Assembly: GCA_017554445.1 (NCBI GenBank)
Contig: JAFZIJ010000179.1
Location: 1-64,000, forward strand
Source of the DNA: Victivallales bacterium
Lineage (GTDB): Bacteria > Verrucomicrobiota > Lentisphaeria > Oligosphaerales > Oligosphaeraceae
Length of the DNA: 64,000 bases
Reading direction: 5' to 3'
Below, piece by piece: positions 17,154 to 25,153 of this stretch. The notes below the pieces were generated by a model. That model was not told where the DNA came from, did no database searches, and saw nothing but the letters and a program-made list of their open reading frames with translations. Positions within the stretch are counted from its first letter, which is position 1; each line of letters starts with the position of its first letter. The position numbers were made by a program, and so were the translations under genes.

Positions 17154-17834
17154 TTATTTCGTAATCGCTTCTACGACTTGGTCGGCAAAGGCTTTCATGC
17201 CTTTGATGGACGGATGGCCGCTTTGCTTTTCAATGTCCTTCAAGTCGATGCAGGGCACATTGTAATGCGTGCAGATTTCATGGACAGAATCATTGATTTC
17301 AGGCTTCAGTTCGGAATTGAGAATGAAATACACTTTTGCGTTGGGATAGAACGCCTTAAGATCAAAGAGCAGTTTGGCCATGGCGGGGCGGAAGGAGTAC
17401 AGTTCCTCCTTTGTCCAGTCGTTCCATTTGTATTCACCGATAGGGGCGTTGGCCCAGCTGTCATTGGTGCCGCCGCAGACGAGAATCAGCGACGGATTGC
17501 CGAGGCGGTTGGCGCGCGTCACAAAGCTGAAGCTGCTGAAGTCTTTTGCGTTATAGCCTGTATAGCAGATGGTTGAGCCGCTCCATGATTCGTTCTTTTC
17601 CAGTTCGCCGCCAATGGCCGCCGTGACGAGATGCCACCAGCATTCTTCGGCGTTTTTCACATCGTTATTGCCTTTGGTCTGCGGGTAATAGATGGCGTTG
17701 CCTTCTGGAATCCAGCCTCTGAACGTCGAATAACTGTCGCCGAGAATGGAAACGCGTGGCGGCGTGGTGCGGCAACCTGTGAGAATCATCAAGCCGAACA
17801 GAACGAAAACAAGGGAGGAAAGACATTTTTTCAT
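17154..17834 (-). CDS. SGNH/GDSL-type lipoprotein hydrolase
   Basis: A 226-residue lipoprotein (lipobox LMILTGC at about 15-21). SGNH blocks are visible as ILGDSYSTF (Ser), GGTNDSW (Asn) and SGHPSIKGM near the C-terminus (His with the preceding acidic residue), so it should be catalytic. The family includes carbohydrate deacetylases. It is convergent with the cytosolic SGNH gene and diverges from the TIM-barrel lipoprotein at 17995. Three consecutive genes here look like parts of a polysaccharide-use locus. Confidence 0.85.
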   Translation of the reverse strand: MKKCLSSLVFVLFGLMILTGCRTTPPRVSILGDSYSTFRGWIPEGNAIYYPQTKGNNDVKNAEECWWHLVTAAIGGELEKNESWSGSTICYTGYNAKDFSSFSFVTRANRLGNPSLILVCGGTNDSWANAPIGEYKWNDWTKEELYSFRPAMAKLLFDLKAFYPNAKVYFILNSELKPEINDSVHEICTHYNVPCIDLKDIEKQSGHPSIKGMKAFADQVVEAITK

Positions 17835-17994
17835 GATTGCGAGTCCTTTTTGATATGGATTTATAGAGGTTCATTAATTTAATGTACATGGTTGAGTTTG
17901 CCAAAATCTTTTCTGTCGATAAGTTATAATTGTGTTGTTTTCGACCCGTGCCGAAAGGCGTGGAAGTCCATTTGCAAATCAATCAGGAGAAAAG

Positions 17995-19215
17995 ATGAAA
18001 AGTCGTATGTTGTTAGGTGTCTTGGCTGTCTGCGCCTTGCTGGGCGAAGGCTGCACCACGGTTGGAAAAAAGTTTGTGAAATGCGCCGCGGATCCGACGG
18101 ATTTGTTCCCCGGGCAGGACATCCTGCCGATTCTGTCATGGTACAGCATTCCGCCGGCGGATTTGAGCCTGGAACGCTTTCTTGAGATGAAAGAGGCCGG
18201 TTTCAACATCAATTTCTCCCATATCGGCAGTTATGAAGACGCCCTCAAGGCATTGGATCTCGCGCATCAGGCCGGCATCTACAGCATGTTCACATGCAGC
18301 AAGTTGCATGACGAACCTGAAGAGACGGTCAAAGCTGTCATGAACCATCCGGGCCTCGGCGGCTATTTTCTGGTCGATGAGCCTGGTATTCCGTCGTTCA
18401 AGGGCTTGTGGGATTGGGCGAAACGCATCATCGACACGGATCCGACGCATACATGTTATCTGAATTTGCTCCCGACGTATGGCTTCAAGTCTCTGGATGA
18501 ATACCGCAACTACGTCCATCGCTTTGTGGAGGATGTGCCGATTCAGTTGATTTCCTATGACCATTATCCCGTTGTGAACGACACGTTGCGTGGTGACTGG
18601 TATCCCAATCTGGAGATTGTCGCCGAGGAGGCGAAGCGTGTGAACCGTCCCTTCTGGGCGTTCGCGTTGGCGACGGCTCATGGCCCGTATCCAGTTGCGA
18701 CGGTTGCCAGCCTGAAATTGCAGATGTACAGCAATCTGGCCTACGGCGCACAGGGTCTGCAGTATTTCACCTACTGGAATCCCGGAACCGAAACGTGGAA
18801 TTTCCACGAAGCTCCCATCACGTTGGAGAAAAAGCGCAATTCTGTCTATGACCGCGTTCGCGAAGTCAATCAGGAATTGCAGGCGAGGGCGTATGTTTTT
18901 GTTCGTTCCAAGGTCTTGTCCGTGAATCATTTGGGAAAGGATATTCCGGAACTGACGAAGCGTCTGGAAACGCTTCCGCCGAAAGTCACGAAGCTCGACA
19001 CGCATGACAAAGGCGCCATCGTCTCCCTGCTGGAAAAGAACGGCAAGCAGTATCTGGTCATCGTCAACCGCAGCCTGCACGACCAGATGGATTTGACCAT
19101 TACGTTCGAACCAGGTGTGCTTCGCATCCGGAAGGACGGCACGAAAGTCGCAGCGGACAAATATGTCGATACGCTGATGGTCGGCCCTGGCGAATGCGAA
19201 ATTTTTGAACTGTAA
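17995..19215 (+). CDS. Lipoprotein with TIM-barrel glycoside-hydrolase-like domain
   Basis: A 406-residue lipoprotein (signal LLGVLAVCALLGEGC). The barrel-like core has MKEAGFNINFSHIGSYED, HPGLGGYFLVDEPGIPSF, ISYDHYPV, FWAFALATAHG and GAQGLQYFTYW, followed by a beta-sandwich-like C-terminus. The Glu of LVDEP is a good candidate catalytic acid and the pattern resembles GH42/GH5-like clan-A proteins in gut bacteria. The specificity is not readable. The start at 17995 follows AGGAGAAA; upstream in-frame codons lack this. A terminator follows at 19229. Confidence 0.7.
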   Translation: MKSRMLLGVLAVCALLGEGCTTVGKKFVKCAADPTDLFPGQDILPILSWYSIPPADLSLERFLEMKEAGFNINFSHIGSYEDALKALDLAHQAGIYSMFTCSKLHDEPEETVKAVMNHPGLGGYFLVDEPGIPSFKGLWDWAKRIIDTDPTHTCYLNLLPTYGFKSLDEYRNYVHRFVEDVPIQLISYDHYPVVNDTLRGDWYPNLEIVAEEAKRVNRPFWAFALATAHGPYPVATVASLKLQMYSNLAYGAQGLQYFTYWNPGTETWNFHEAPITLEKKRNSVYDRVREVNQELQARAYVFVRSKVLSVNHLGKDIPELTKRLETLPPKVTKLDTHDKGAIVSLLEKNGKQYLVIVNRSLHDQMDLTITFEPGVLRIRKDGTKVAADKYVDTLMVGPGECEIFEL

Positions 19216-19228
19216 TCAGTTGTAATCA

Positions 19229-19262
19229 GCCCCTTTCCAAAAACGGAAAGGGGCTTTTTTTT
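19229..19262 (+). terminator. Rho-independent terminator
   Basis: GCCCCTTTCC and GGAAAGGGGC form a perfect 10-bp stem with a six-base loop, followed by eight T residues. Confidence 0.92.
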
Positions 19263-19286
19263 CAAAAGCTTGGTAGGTAAAAAATC

Positions 19287-20297
19287 ATGAGTCTGACTGT
19301 TTCCAATATGGCTGCTGTTCCGTCGCCATTGATCGTACAGGATGCGAAAGGCTACAATTCATGGCCGTTCGTCCAGACGCTTGGTGGCGGTTTGGTCTGC
19401 GCATACAGCCGTGGGGAACGTCATTCCATCGATGAACGGACGCGCGGCGTCTATGCACGCTTGTCCATGGACGGCGGTAAGACGTGGGCGGCGGAATCGA
19501 CGGTCGTCAACACACCAGATTACGGCGAAAGCGCCATCGGTAAAGGTCTTGACGAAAACGGCGCGATGCTTCTTTGGGTGCGTTGCGTCGGCGCAGATTG
19601 GAAGCATGATTTGTATCGTTCCACTGATGGCGTCAACTTTGAAATAATCGCCTCCTTGCAGTTGAATCCGATGCCGATGCAGATCACGGATGTCATTCAT
19701 GTTCCGTCAGTTGGACTAATGTGTTTCTGGTTTGCAGGACGTTATCGCGACCTCCCTGAAAACTCATGGGGAACGCTTGTCAGCGCGGATAACGGCAAGA
19801 CATGGAAGCAAAACGTCGTCGAGGCCAATCTGCCGAAGGCCGATTGGCCGACAGAGCAGTGCGGCATCTATCTTGGCGACGGACGGATTATCGCCATCAC
19901 CCGTTGTGAAGTTTGTGACGACTGCCCGCAACGCCGTCAGTTCCAATTACAATCCACGGACTTCGGCAAGACATGGACAAAGATGCGAACGAATATCGGC
20001 GACGTGAAGATTTCCACGCCCAGCCTAATTTACGATGCTTCCACTGGATTGCTATACAATTACTATTATCATCGTGGCAAAGGCTTCCTGAAGCGCCGTG
20101 TGGCGCTGTTGAAAAAGATATGGGATCATCCATTGGATTGGCCTGATTTCGAACTGGTTGCGACGGGAAGCGCCAACGACCACCATGCGGGCAATGTGAA
20201 CGTCATCGCCGATGGCGGCATCCATTATTGTGCCTATTATTCCGGCGACGAGAACAATACCGCCATAGTGATGTATCCATCCGTTGGACGGAGCTAA
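19287..20297 (+). CDS. Sialidase/BNR-repeat beta-propeller protein
   Basis: A 336-residue protein with three Asp-boxes (SMDGGKTWAAE, SADNGKTWKQN, STDFGKTWTKM) spaced as in six-bladed sialidase propellers. There is no signal peptide, so it appears cytosolic, unlike most bacterial sialidases. The classic FRIP arginine motif is not evident; VQTLGGGLVCAYSRGERHS takes its place. It may act on unsialylated sugars. The start follows a weak GGTAGGT. It is downstream of the lipoprotein TIM-barrel gene beyond a strong terminator. Confidence 0.7.
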   Translation: MSLTVSNMAAVPSPLIVQDAKGYNSWPFVQTLGGGLVCAYSRGERHSIDERTRGVYARLSMDGGKTWAAESTVVNTPDYGESAIGKGLDENGAMLLWVRCVGADWKHDLYRSTDGVNFEIIASLQLNPMPMQITDVIHVPSVGLMCFWFAGRYRDLPENSWGTLVSADNGKTWKQNVVEANLPKADWPTEQCGIYLGDGRIIAITRCEVCDDCPQRRQFQLQSTDFGKTWTKMRTNIGDVKISTPSLIYDASTGLLYNYYYHRGKGFLKRRVALLKKIWDHPLDWPDFELVATGSANDHHAGNVNVIADGGIHYCAYYSGDENNTAIVMYPSVGRS

Positions 20298-20478
20298 AAG
20301 CCTAAAGCTTAAAGCTTAAAGCAAATGCAGACCTTTTTGTGGAGTGAAATCGCAACGATGGCTTGTGCGAAGAACAACTGTTGATAAAATGATAAAAACA
20401 ATATAAGTAAAAAATTTTATAATATATTATTGATTATTGACTTTAGAATTAGCTTTTAGCTTTTAGCTTTTAGCTTTA
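20293..20478. repeat. Intergenic heptad repeats (CTTAAAG and TTTTAGC)
   Basis: About four CTTAAAG-like units (20293-20322) lie after the sialidase-like gene. Their near reverse complement, four TTTTAGC units (about 20448-20474), lies before the convergent AraC-type gene. The AT-rich sequence between holds nothing I recognise. Confidence 0.75.
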
Positions 20479-21375
20479 TGCTTTAAATTCCGTTGGCGTG
20501 CAATGGAAGACGCGTCGGAAGGCGTTGCATAGTCCGGCCGCGTCGCAGAAGCCGTGTCGTTGCGCAATTTCCTTCAGAAGCAACCGTCCGTTTTTCAAAT
20601 CTGCGGCGCAATGGCCGAGCTTGGCGCGGAGTGCAAAATGGCCATAGCTTGTGCCAAGAGCCTTGCGGAACAATTCCGAAAAACGGCTGACGGAGAGGTG
20701 GCAGGCCGTCGCCGCCGTTTGCAAATCCGGCGTGACAGGCGATGTCCGAACCAATTCCAACGCCGGGCGTAGACGTTCCAGATAAACGCGGATGTCAGAC
20801 GCATTCTCCTGCATGCCAGTCGTTTCCGGCAGACGTTCGATGACGTGGAGAAGCATTCTGTGGAAATCCAGCCAGCATTGCGGGAGCCAGTTGGCAGGAC
20901 GTCTGCGATAGACATGCGTCATGCGATCCGCCCATTGTTGGATGACATCGCGTTCACCGTCAGTCTGCGGGCAATATCGTTTGTCTGGAGTAGCTAAAAA
21001 TGGGGCCAGCCAGTTGACGGAGGAGCCGAGAAGACCGATTTCGCCTAAATCGTCCAGATTGACATTGGTGGTCATGATGAGATTCCGCTTGTCCAGACAG
21101 CGGAAGGCGTGCGGTTCCCAGCAGAATGTCCACCAAAGATCGCCTGCACGGCATGTCCGCCGATAATTTTCGTAGGCGATTTCAATCTGGCCATGCCTGA
21201 CGATGGACAACTGCAGCACGTAATGGACGTCGCCATGGTAGTACGTTTCAGGCCCCGTATGGTAGTCCCAAAGCACTTCGAGCGGATGGTCCGGCGTGAG
21301 CTGCGGATGGCGGCTGGTCACGACTTCCAGTTCCGACAGGTTGTCGCCGTTTGATTGTTTGTCGAGAAGATTCAT
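20476..21375 (-). CDS. AraC-family transcriptional regulator
   Basis: A 299-residue regulator. The N-terminal cupin-like sensing domain (about 30-190) contains HYVLQLSIVRHGQIEIAYEN. The C-terminal double HTH (about 215-299) reads CHLSVSRFSELFRKALG and IAQRHGFCDAAGLCNAFRRVF, ending with HCTPTEF. Such proteins usually sense a sugar or its breakdown product. It sits between the carbohydrate locus and the DegT aminotransferase and diverges from the latter, so either is a plausible target. The last HTH signature is complete. Confidence 0.9.
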   Translation of the reverse strand: MNLLDKQSNGDNLSELEVVTSRHPQLTPDHPLEVLWDYHTGPETYYHGDVHYVLQLSIVRHGQIEIAYENYRRTCRAGDLWWTFCWEPHAFRCLDKRNLIMTTNVNLDDLGEIGLLGSSVNWLAPFLATPDKRYCPQTDGERDVIQQWADRMTHVYRRRPANWLPQCWLDFHRMLLHVIERLPETTGMQENASDIRVYLERLRPALELVRTSPVTPDLQTAATACHLSVSRFSELFRKALGTSYGHFALRAKLGHCAADLKNGRLLLKEIAQRHGFCDAAGLCNAFRRVFHCTPTEFKA

Positions 21376-21525
21376 TTGTTTTTATTGTAAGAAATCGCAA
21401 TTTTTCAAGAGAAATGCGCAATCAAGTATATTTGTCTTATCATGTTTAGGCTGTTAATTTATTCCATGTTTTTCAAATGACAATGAACGAATGAGTTTTC
21501 GTCAATTTTAACAAGGAGCGACAAC

Positions 21526-22842
21526 ATGGTAGCCAAAGCAACTACAAAAAAGACAACTGCCAAAAATGCAGCCATTTGTGAAAAACTCGCCATCGACGGC
21601 GGCAAACCCGTCAACACGAAGCCGTTCCCCGGCTGGCCGTGCTATGAGAAATCCACGGCGGACAAAGTAGCCGAAGTGCTTCTTTCCGGCAAAATCAACT
21701 ACTGGACTGGCAAAGTCGGCATGCAGTTTGAAGCGGAATGGGCCAAGTGGCTGGGCGTGAAGAACGCCGTCAGTGTCACGAACGGCACGGCGGCTCTCCA
21801 TGTCGCGTTAGGTGGTCTGAACATCGGCCCTGGCGACGAAGTCATCTGCACAAGCTACAGCTTCATCGCGTCGAGTTTCTGCGCATGCCAGGCGGGTGCG
21901 TTGCCGGTCTTCTGCGATTGCGGCGATGACCACTGCCTTGATCCGTCCAAGCTGGAAGCGCTTATCAATGAACGTACAAAGGCCATCGTCGTCGTTCATC
22001 TGTACGGCATCGTGGCCGATATGGATCCGATTATGAAAATCGCTCGCAAGCATGACCTGAAGGTCATTGAAGACTGCGCACAGTGCTTCGGCGGTATTTA
22101 TAAAGGAAAGAAGGCGGGAACCATCGGCGACGTCGGCTGCTTCTCCTTCTGCCAGAGCAAACATTTCTCCACGGGCGGTGAAGGCGGCATGGTCGTGACG
22201 AACGACGACGATCTGGCGTGGGAATTCCGCTCCTTCCGCGACCACGGCTATGACGTGCAGGCCAAGATGAATCTTCTGGAAATGGAAGGCAAGCAGCTGT
22301 ACATCCATCGCCGTGTCGGTTTCAACTTCCGCATGACAGAAATGCAGAGCATGATCGGTCTATGCGAACTGAAACGCTTTGATTCGTGGAACTTGCCGAA
22401 CCGCATCAAGAACGGCGAATATCTTATCAAAGAGCTGAAAGACCATCCGTTGGTCTATGCCGCGCCGTTGCACACGAAGGAACGCCGCTCCGCCTTCTGG
22501 TGGGCTCCGTTTGTCCTGAACATCGAAAAGTTCAAAAATGGCATCACGATGAAGGAATTCTTGGCGGCGATGGGCAAGGAAGGCGTGCCCGTCTATAGCG
22601 TCCTGTGGCCGGAAATGTATAAGGAAGAGGCATTTGCGAGCCGTCGTGGCTTCGGTTCCGCCAACTATCCGTTCTACGATCCGCGTGCGCGCGTCATCGA
22701 TTACACGAAGTTCAATTGCGAACATGCCAATTGGCTGACCGACCGCACCATGTGCTTCTTCGTCCATCCCGTCTATGGTGACGAACAGATGAAGGCATAT
22801 GTCGCCGCGTTTAAGAAAGTCGCCGCAGCGTATATGAAATAA
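21526..22842 (+). CDS. DegT/DnrJ/EryC1/StrS-type PLP aminotransferase
   Basis: A 438-residue fold-type I aminotransferase. Seen are WTGKVGMQFEAEWAKWLGVKNAVSVTNGTAALHVAL (substrate and PLP phosphate contacts), VVHLYGIVADMDPI, VIEDCAQCFGG (PLP ring Asp) and the Schiff-base lysine in FCQSKHFSTGGEGGMV. The family transfers an amino group to a keto sugar or to scyllo-inosose. The N-terminal ~15 residues are Ala/Lys/Thr rich. AAGGAG precedes the start. A perfect 14-bp terminator follows. The neighbouring genes do not identify the sugar. Confidence 0.9.
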   Translation: MVAKATTKKTTAKNAAICEKLAIDGGKPVNTKPFPGWPCYEKSTADKVAEVLLSGKINYWTGKVGMQFEAEWAKWLGVKNAVSVTNGTAALHVALGGLNIGPGDEVICTSYSFIASSFCACQAGALPVFCDCGDDHCLDPSKLEALINERTKAIVVVHLYGIVADMDPIMKIARKHDLKVIEDCAQCFGGIYKGKKAGTIGDVGCFSFCQSKHFSTGGEGGMVVTNDDDLAWEFRSFRDHGYDVQAKMNLLEMEGKQLYIHRRVGFNFRMTEMQSMIGLCELKRFDSWNLPNRIKNGEYLIKELKDHPLVYAAPLHTKERRSAFWWAPFVLNIEKFKNGITMKEFLAAMGKEGVPVYSVLWPEMYKEEAFASRRGFGSANYPFYDPRARVIDYTKFNCEHANWLTDRTMCFFVHPVYGDEQMKAYVAAFKKVAAAYMK

Positions 22843-22874
22843 GTGCTTTTGAAATAGTGCTTTATTAAATCTGG

Positions 22875-22913
22875 CAGACGGCCTGAAGGATGACTTCAGG
22901 CCGTCTGTTGTTT
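22875..22913 (+). terminator. Rho-independent terminator
   Basis: CAGACGGCCTGAAG and CTTCAGGCCGTCTG form a perfect 14-bp stem with a five-base loop, then TTGTTTT. Confidence 0.9.
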
Positions 22914-22978
22914 TAATGGACGAAAGGGACGAAAAGGACGGATTTTGTTGCGGGAATGATATGTCCATGTAAATTTTC

Positions 22979-25006
22979 ATGGATGTCAAATATAAAATGG
23001 CCATATCAAAAGATGGAGCAACATTCGTGGAAAATCGTATTGTCAAAATCAAACTGTCGGATTTTCAGCCTTACCAGAAGGATACGGAAAACGCCCAAAT
23101 CGTGTCGCTTGATTTCGAAAAAGGGCTGCCGCCAGGCATGACGTTGCCGAAAGGCTACCAATGCGGCTGGGGCTTCGGTGAAAACGGCAACGGCGGGTTG
23201 ATTTTGCAACGGAAGCCCGGCGAAGACTATGTGTTCAGTTCAATGCCTGTGGACGGTTTGAAGCAGGGAGGCGTCTATCGTTTCAAGGCATCTGTCAACC
23301 TCTCCGGCATCCGTTCGAAAGATGGAAAGTTATTGGAAAACAATGATGTACAGACCATCGGCTTCGATTTTCATGACGCGCAAAACAAATACCTTTGTTC
23401 CAAATATTTCACAGTGCATGTCAAAAATGGCAAATGTGATTGGACGCACATCGAAGGGACGTTCACCATGGATGGCGCGAACGCTTTATTGGTGTTCTTC
23501 CTGAAGGAATACAGTTGCGAAGCCTGCCAGTGGGACAATATCTCCATCAAATTAGCGAGCAAAGCCGATGTTGTCATCTATCCTGTTCTGCCCAAGATGC
23601 TTCGGGTTGATGATGACGGTGCCGTCAAGATGCGCACAGCCCTGTTGGACTGCGATCAAAGCGAAGAGGATTTCGTCCTGTTCGCATGTCTGCCGGACAG
23701 AAGGGAATTCGCTTCGCCGTTGTCCGACAGTTTTTCCTATTTCACGTTTGGACGGCTTCCCGAAGGTGTGACAAACGTCAAATTCTTGCTGGGCGACAAG
23801 GCGACGATGAAAATCGTCGCCGAAGCCGAATATCCGTTCCAATACACGACCGCGACGCCGCCCGAAGGCGCCGTGTCGTTGGACGAATCCGGCAGAGTTT
23901 CAATCGATGGCAAGCCGTTCTTCCCATTGGGGATGTTCTGGGAAGACGTCAGCATGATGCAGCCCGACATCGACCGCATGAAATCCATGGGCGTCAACTG
24001 CGTCCTGCCGTATCTCTCTTTCCGTTTCCGCCTGCCGCAGGAGACCGCTCCGGACAATACGTCCATCGCGGAAATCCGCCGCAGTATGGACATCCTCCAC
24101 GAAAACGGCATCAAGTTGATTTTCTGCATGTTGGACGTCTATGGCCATCACGGCGATGTAAAGCGTTTTGAAGGCGTCGAAGGAATGGACAACATCATCC
24201 GCGTGGTCGTCAACGGCCTGAAAGACCATCCTGCCTTGCTTGGATGGTATATTTCGGACGAAAATCCACTGGACGAACTGCCGATGCTTCTTAAGATGCG
24301 ACTGCTCATCAGCGAACTGGATCCGTTCCATCCCGTCTTCACGCTGACCTATATTCCGCTGCATTTCGTCTTCTACGCGCCGACGGGCGATCTGTTCATG
24401 TCGGACAAATATCCGATTCGCGATGAAACGACGCAGTCCATGAAGGACATTCGCATCTGTCTGGAAACAGCGAATCAAGACGCGCGAATCGGCCTGTGGT
24501 GGCTACCGCAGATTTTCAATTGGGGCATCTATCAATGTCCGCACACAGGCCAACCTTACAGCGATACGCGTTATCCGACCGAAGAGGAGATGCGTTCCCA
24601 TAACTTGTTGGCATTGAACCATCGCGCACGTGCCGTCATCCCCTACGCCTACAATTCCATCGCGACACAGGAAAAATACGATCCGGGCTCGAGTAAAATC
24701 CGCTGGCCTATCATTTCCAATGTCTTAAGACTGACCAGAGAGTTAGAGCCATTCTATGTCGCAACGGCGGAATCTGTCGAACTCTTCAAGGAGATGATCG
24801 GCGAATCATTGGTCGAAGCGCGTCTGCATACGGCGGACGATTCGAAACAGATTGTCGTCATCACATCGGACGGCCCGGGCGATGTCAAAGCGATCATCCG
24901 TATCGGCAAGACCGGCCTGAAATCGCGTTTCGGCCATACAAGAGATTTGGGCGACGGCACATACGAATTCACCGCCATGAACACGGCATCGGATATTTTG
25001 GAGTAA
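22979..25006 (+). CDS. Large glycoside-hydrolase-like protein (beta-sandwich plus TIM-barrel)
   Basis: A 675-residue protein. Residues ~40-190 look like a carbohydrate-binding jelly roll (LDFEKGLPPGMTLPKGY, VKNGKCDWTHIEGTF). From about 300 a GH-like barrel begins with SIDGKPFFPLGMFWEDV, then DRMKSMGVNCVLPYLSFRF, HPALLGWYISDENPLDELP and IGLWWLPQIFNWG. The Glu of YISDENP is a candidate acid. No signal peptide is apparent and the start has no clear Shine-Dalgarno, so an upstream or downstream start is possible. Family and substrate are not assignable. Confidence 0.6.
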   Translation: MDVKYKMAISKDGATFVENRIVKIKLSDFQPYQKDTENAQIVSLDFEKGLPPGMTLPKGYQCGWGFGENGNGGLILQRKPGEDYVFSSMPVDGLKQGGVYRFKASVNLSGIRSKDGKLLENNDVQTIGFDFHDAQNKYLCSKYFTVHVKNGKCDWTHIEGTFTMDGANALLVFFLKEYSCEACQWDNISIKLASKADVVIYPVLPKMLRVDDDGAVKMRTALLDCDQSEEDFVLFACLPDRREFASPLSDSFSYFTFGRLPEGVTNVKFLLGDKATMKIVAEAEYPFQYTTATPPEGAVSLDESGRVSIDGKPFFPLGMFWEDVSMMQPDIDRMKSMGVNCVLPYLSFRFRLPQETAPDNTSIAEIRRSMDILHENGIKLIFCMLDVYGHHGDVKRFEGVEGMDNIIRVVVNGLKDHPALLGWYISDENPLDELPMLLKMRLLISELDPFHPVFTLTYIPLHFVFYAPTGDLFMSDKYPIRDETTQSMKDIRICLETANQDARIGLWWLPQIFNWGIYQCPHTGQPYSDTRYPTEEEMRSHNLLALNHRARAVIPYAYNSIATQEKYDPGSSKIRWPIISNVLRLTRELEPFYVATAESVELFKEMIGESLVEARLHTADDSKQIVVITSDGPGDVKAIIRIGKTGLKSRFGHTRDLGDGTYEFTAMNTASDILE

Positions 25007-25023
25007 CTTGGAGCATGGTCATT

Positions 25024-25055
25024 GAAGATTTTTGCCGCTTGCGTCAAAAATCTTC
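25024..25055. terminator. Hairpin terminator candidate
   Basis: GAAGATTTTTG and CAAAAATCTTC form a perfect 11-bp stem between convergent genes. It has no strong T run on either strand beyond the stem itself. Confidence 0.55.
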
Positions 25056-25090
25056 AGTCTGGCCAATTGGGAAAGAGTGAAATGCGAAAG

Positions 25091-25121
25091 AAGGGGCGTG
25101 GACAGTTTGCCCACGCCCCTT
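25091..25121. terminator. Bidirectional hairpin terminator candidate
   Basis: AAGGGGCGTGG and CCACGCCCCTT form a perfect 11-bp GC-rich stem with a nine-base loop between convergent genes 22979-25006 and 25150-27540. Confidence 0.65.
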
Positions 25122-25128
25122 GAATTCC

Positions 25129-25153
25129 TCCGACGGCGGGACGCCGTCGTTAC
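25129..25153 (-). repeat. GTCCC-loop palindrome at a stop codon
   Basis: Read on the minus strand: GTAACGACGGCGTCCC then GCCGTCGG. The TAA is the stop codon of the gene above it. The GACGGC/GCCGTC arms flank a GTCCC loop, as at 3309 and 47525. Confidence 0.85.

Noticed and set aside
19287-20297. Secreted sialidase as a firm assignment
   Set aside because: Asp-boxes are clear, but there is no signal peptide and the catalytic FRIP arginine was not found, so only the propeller family is claimed.
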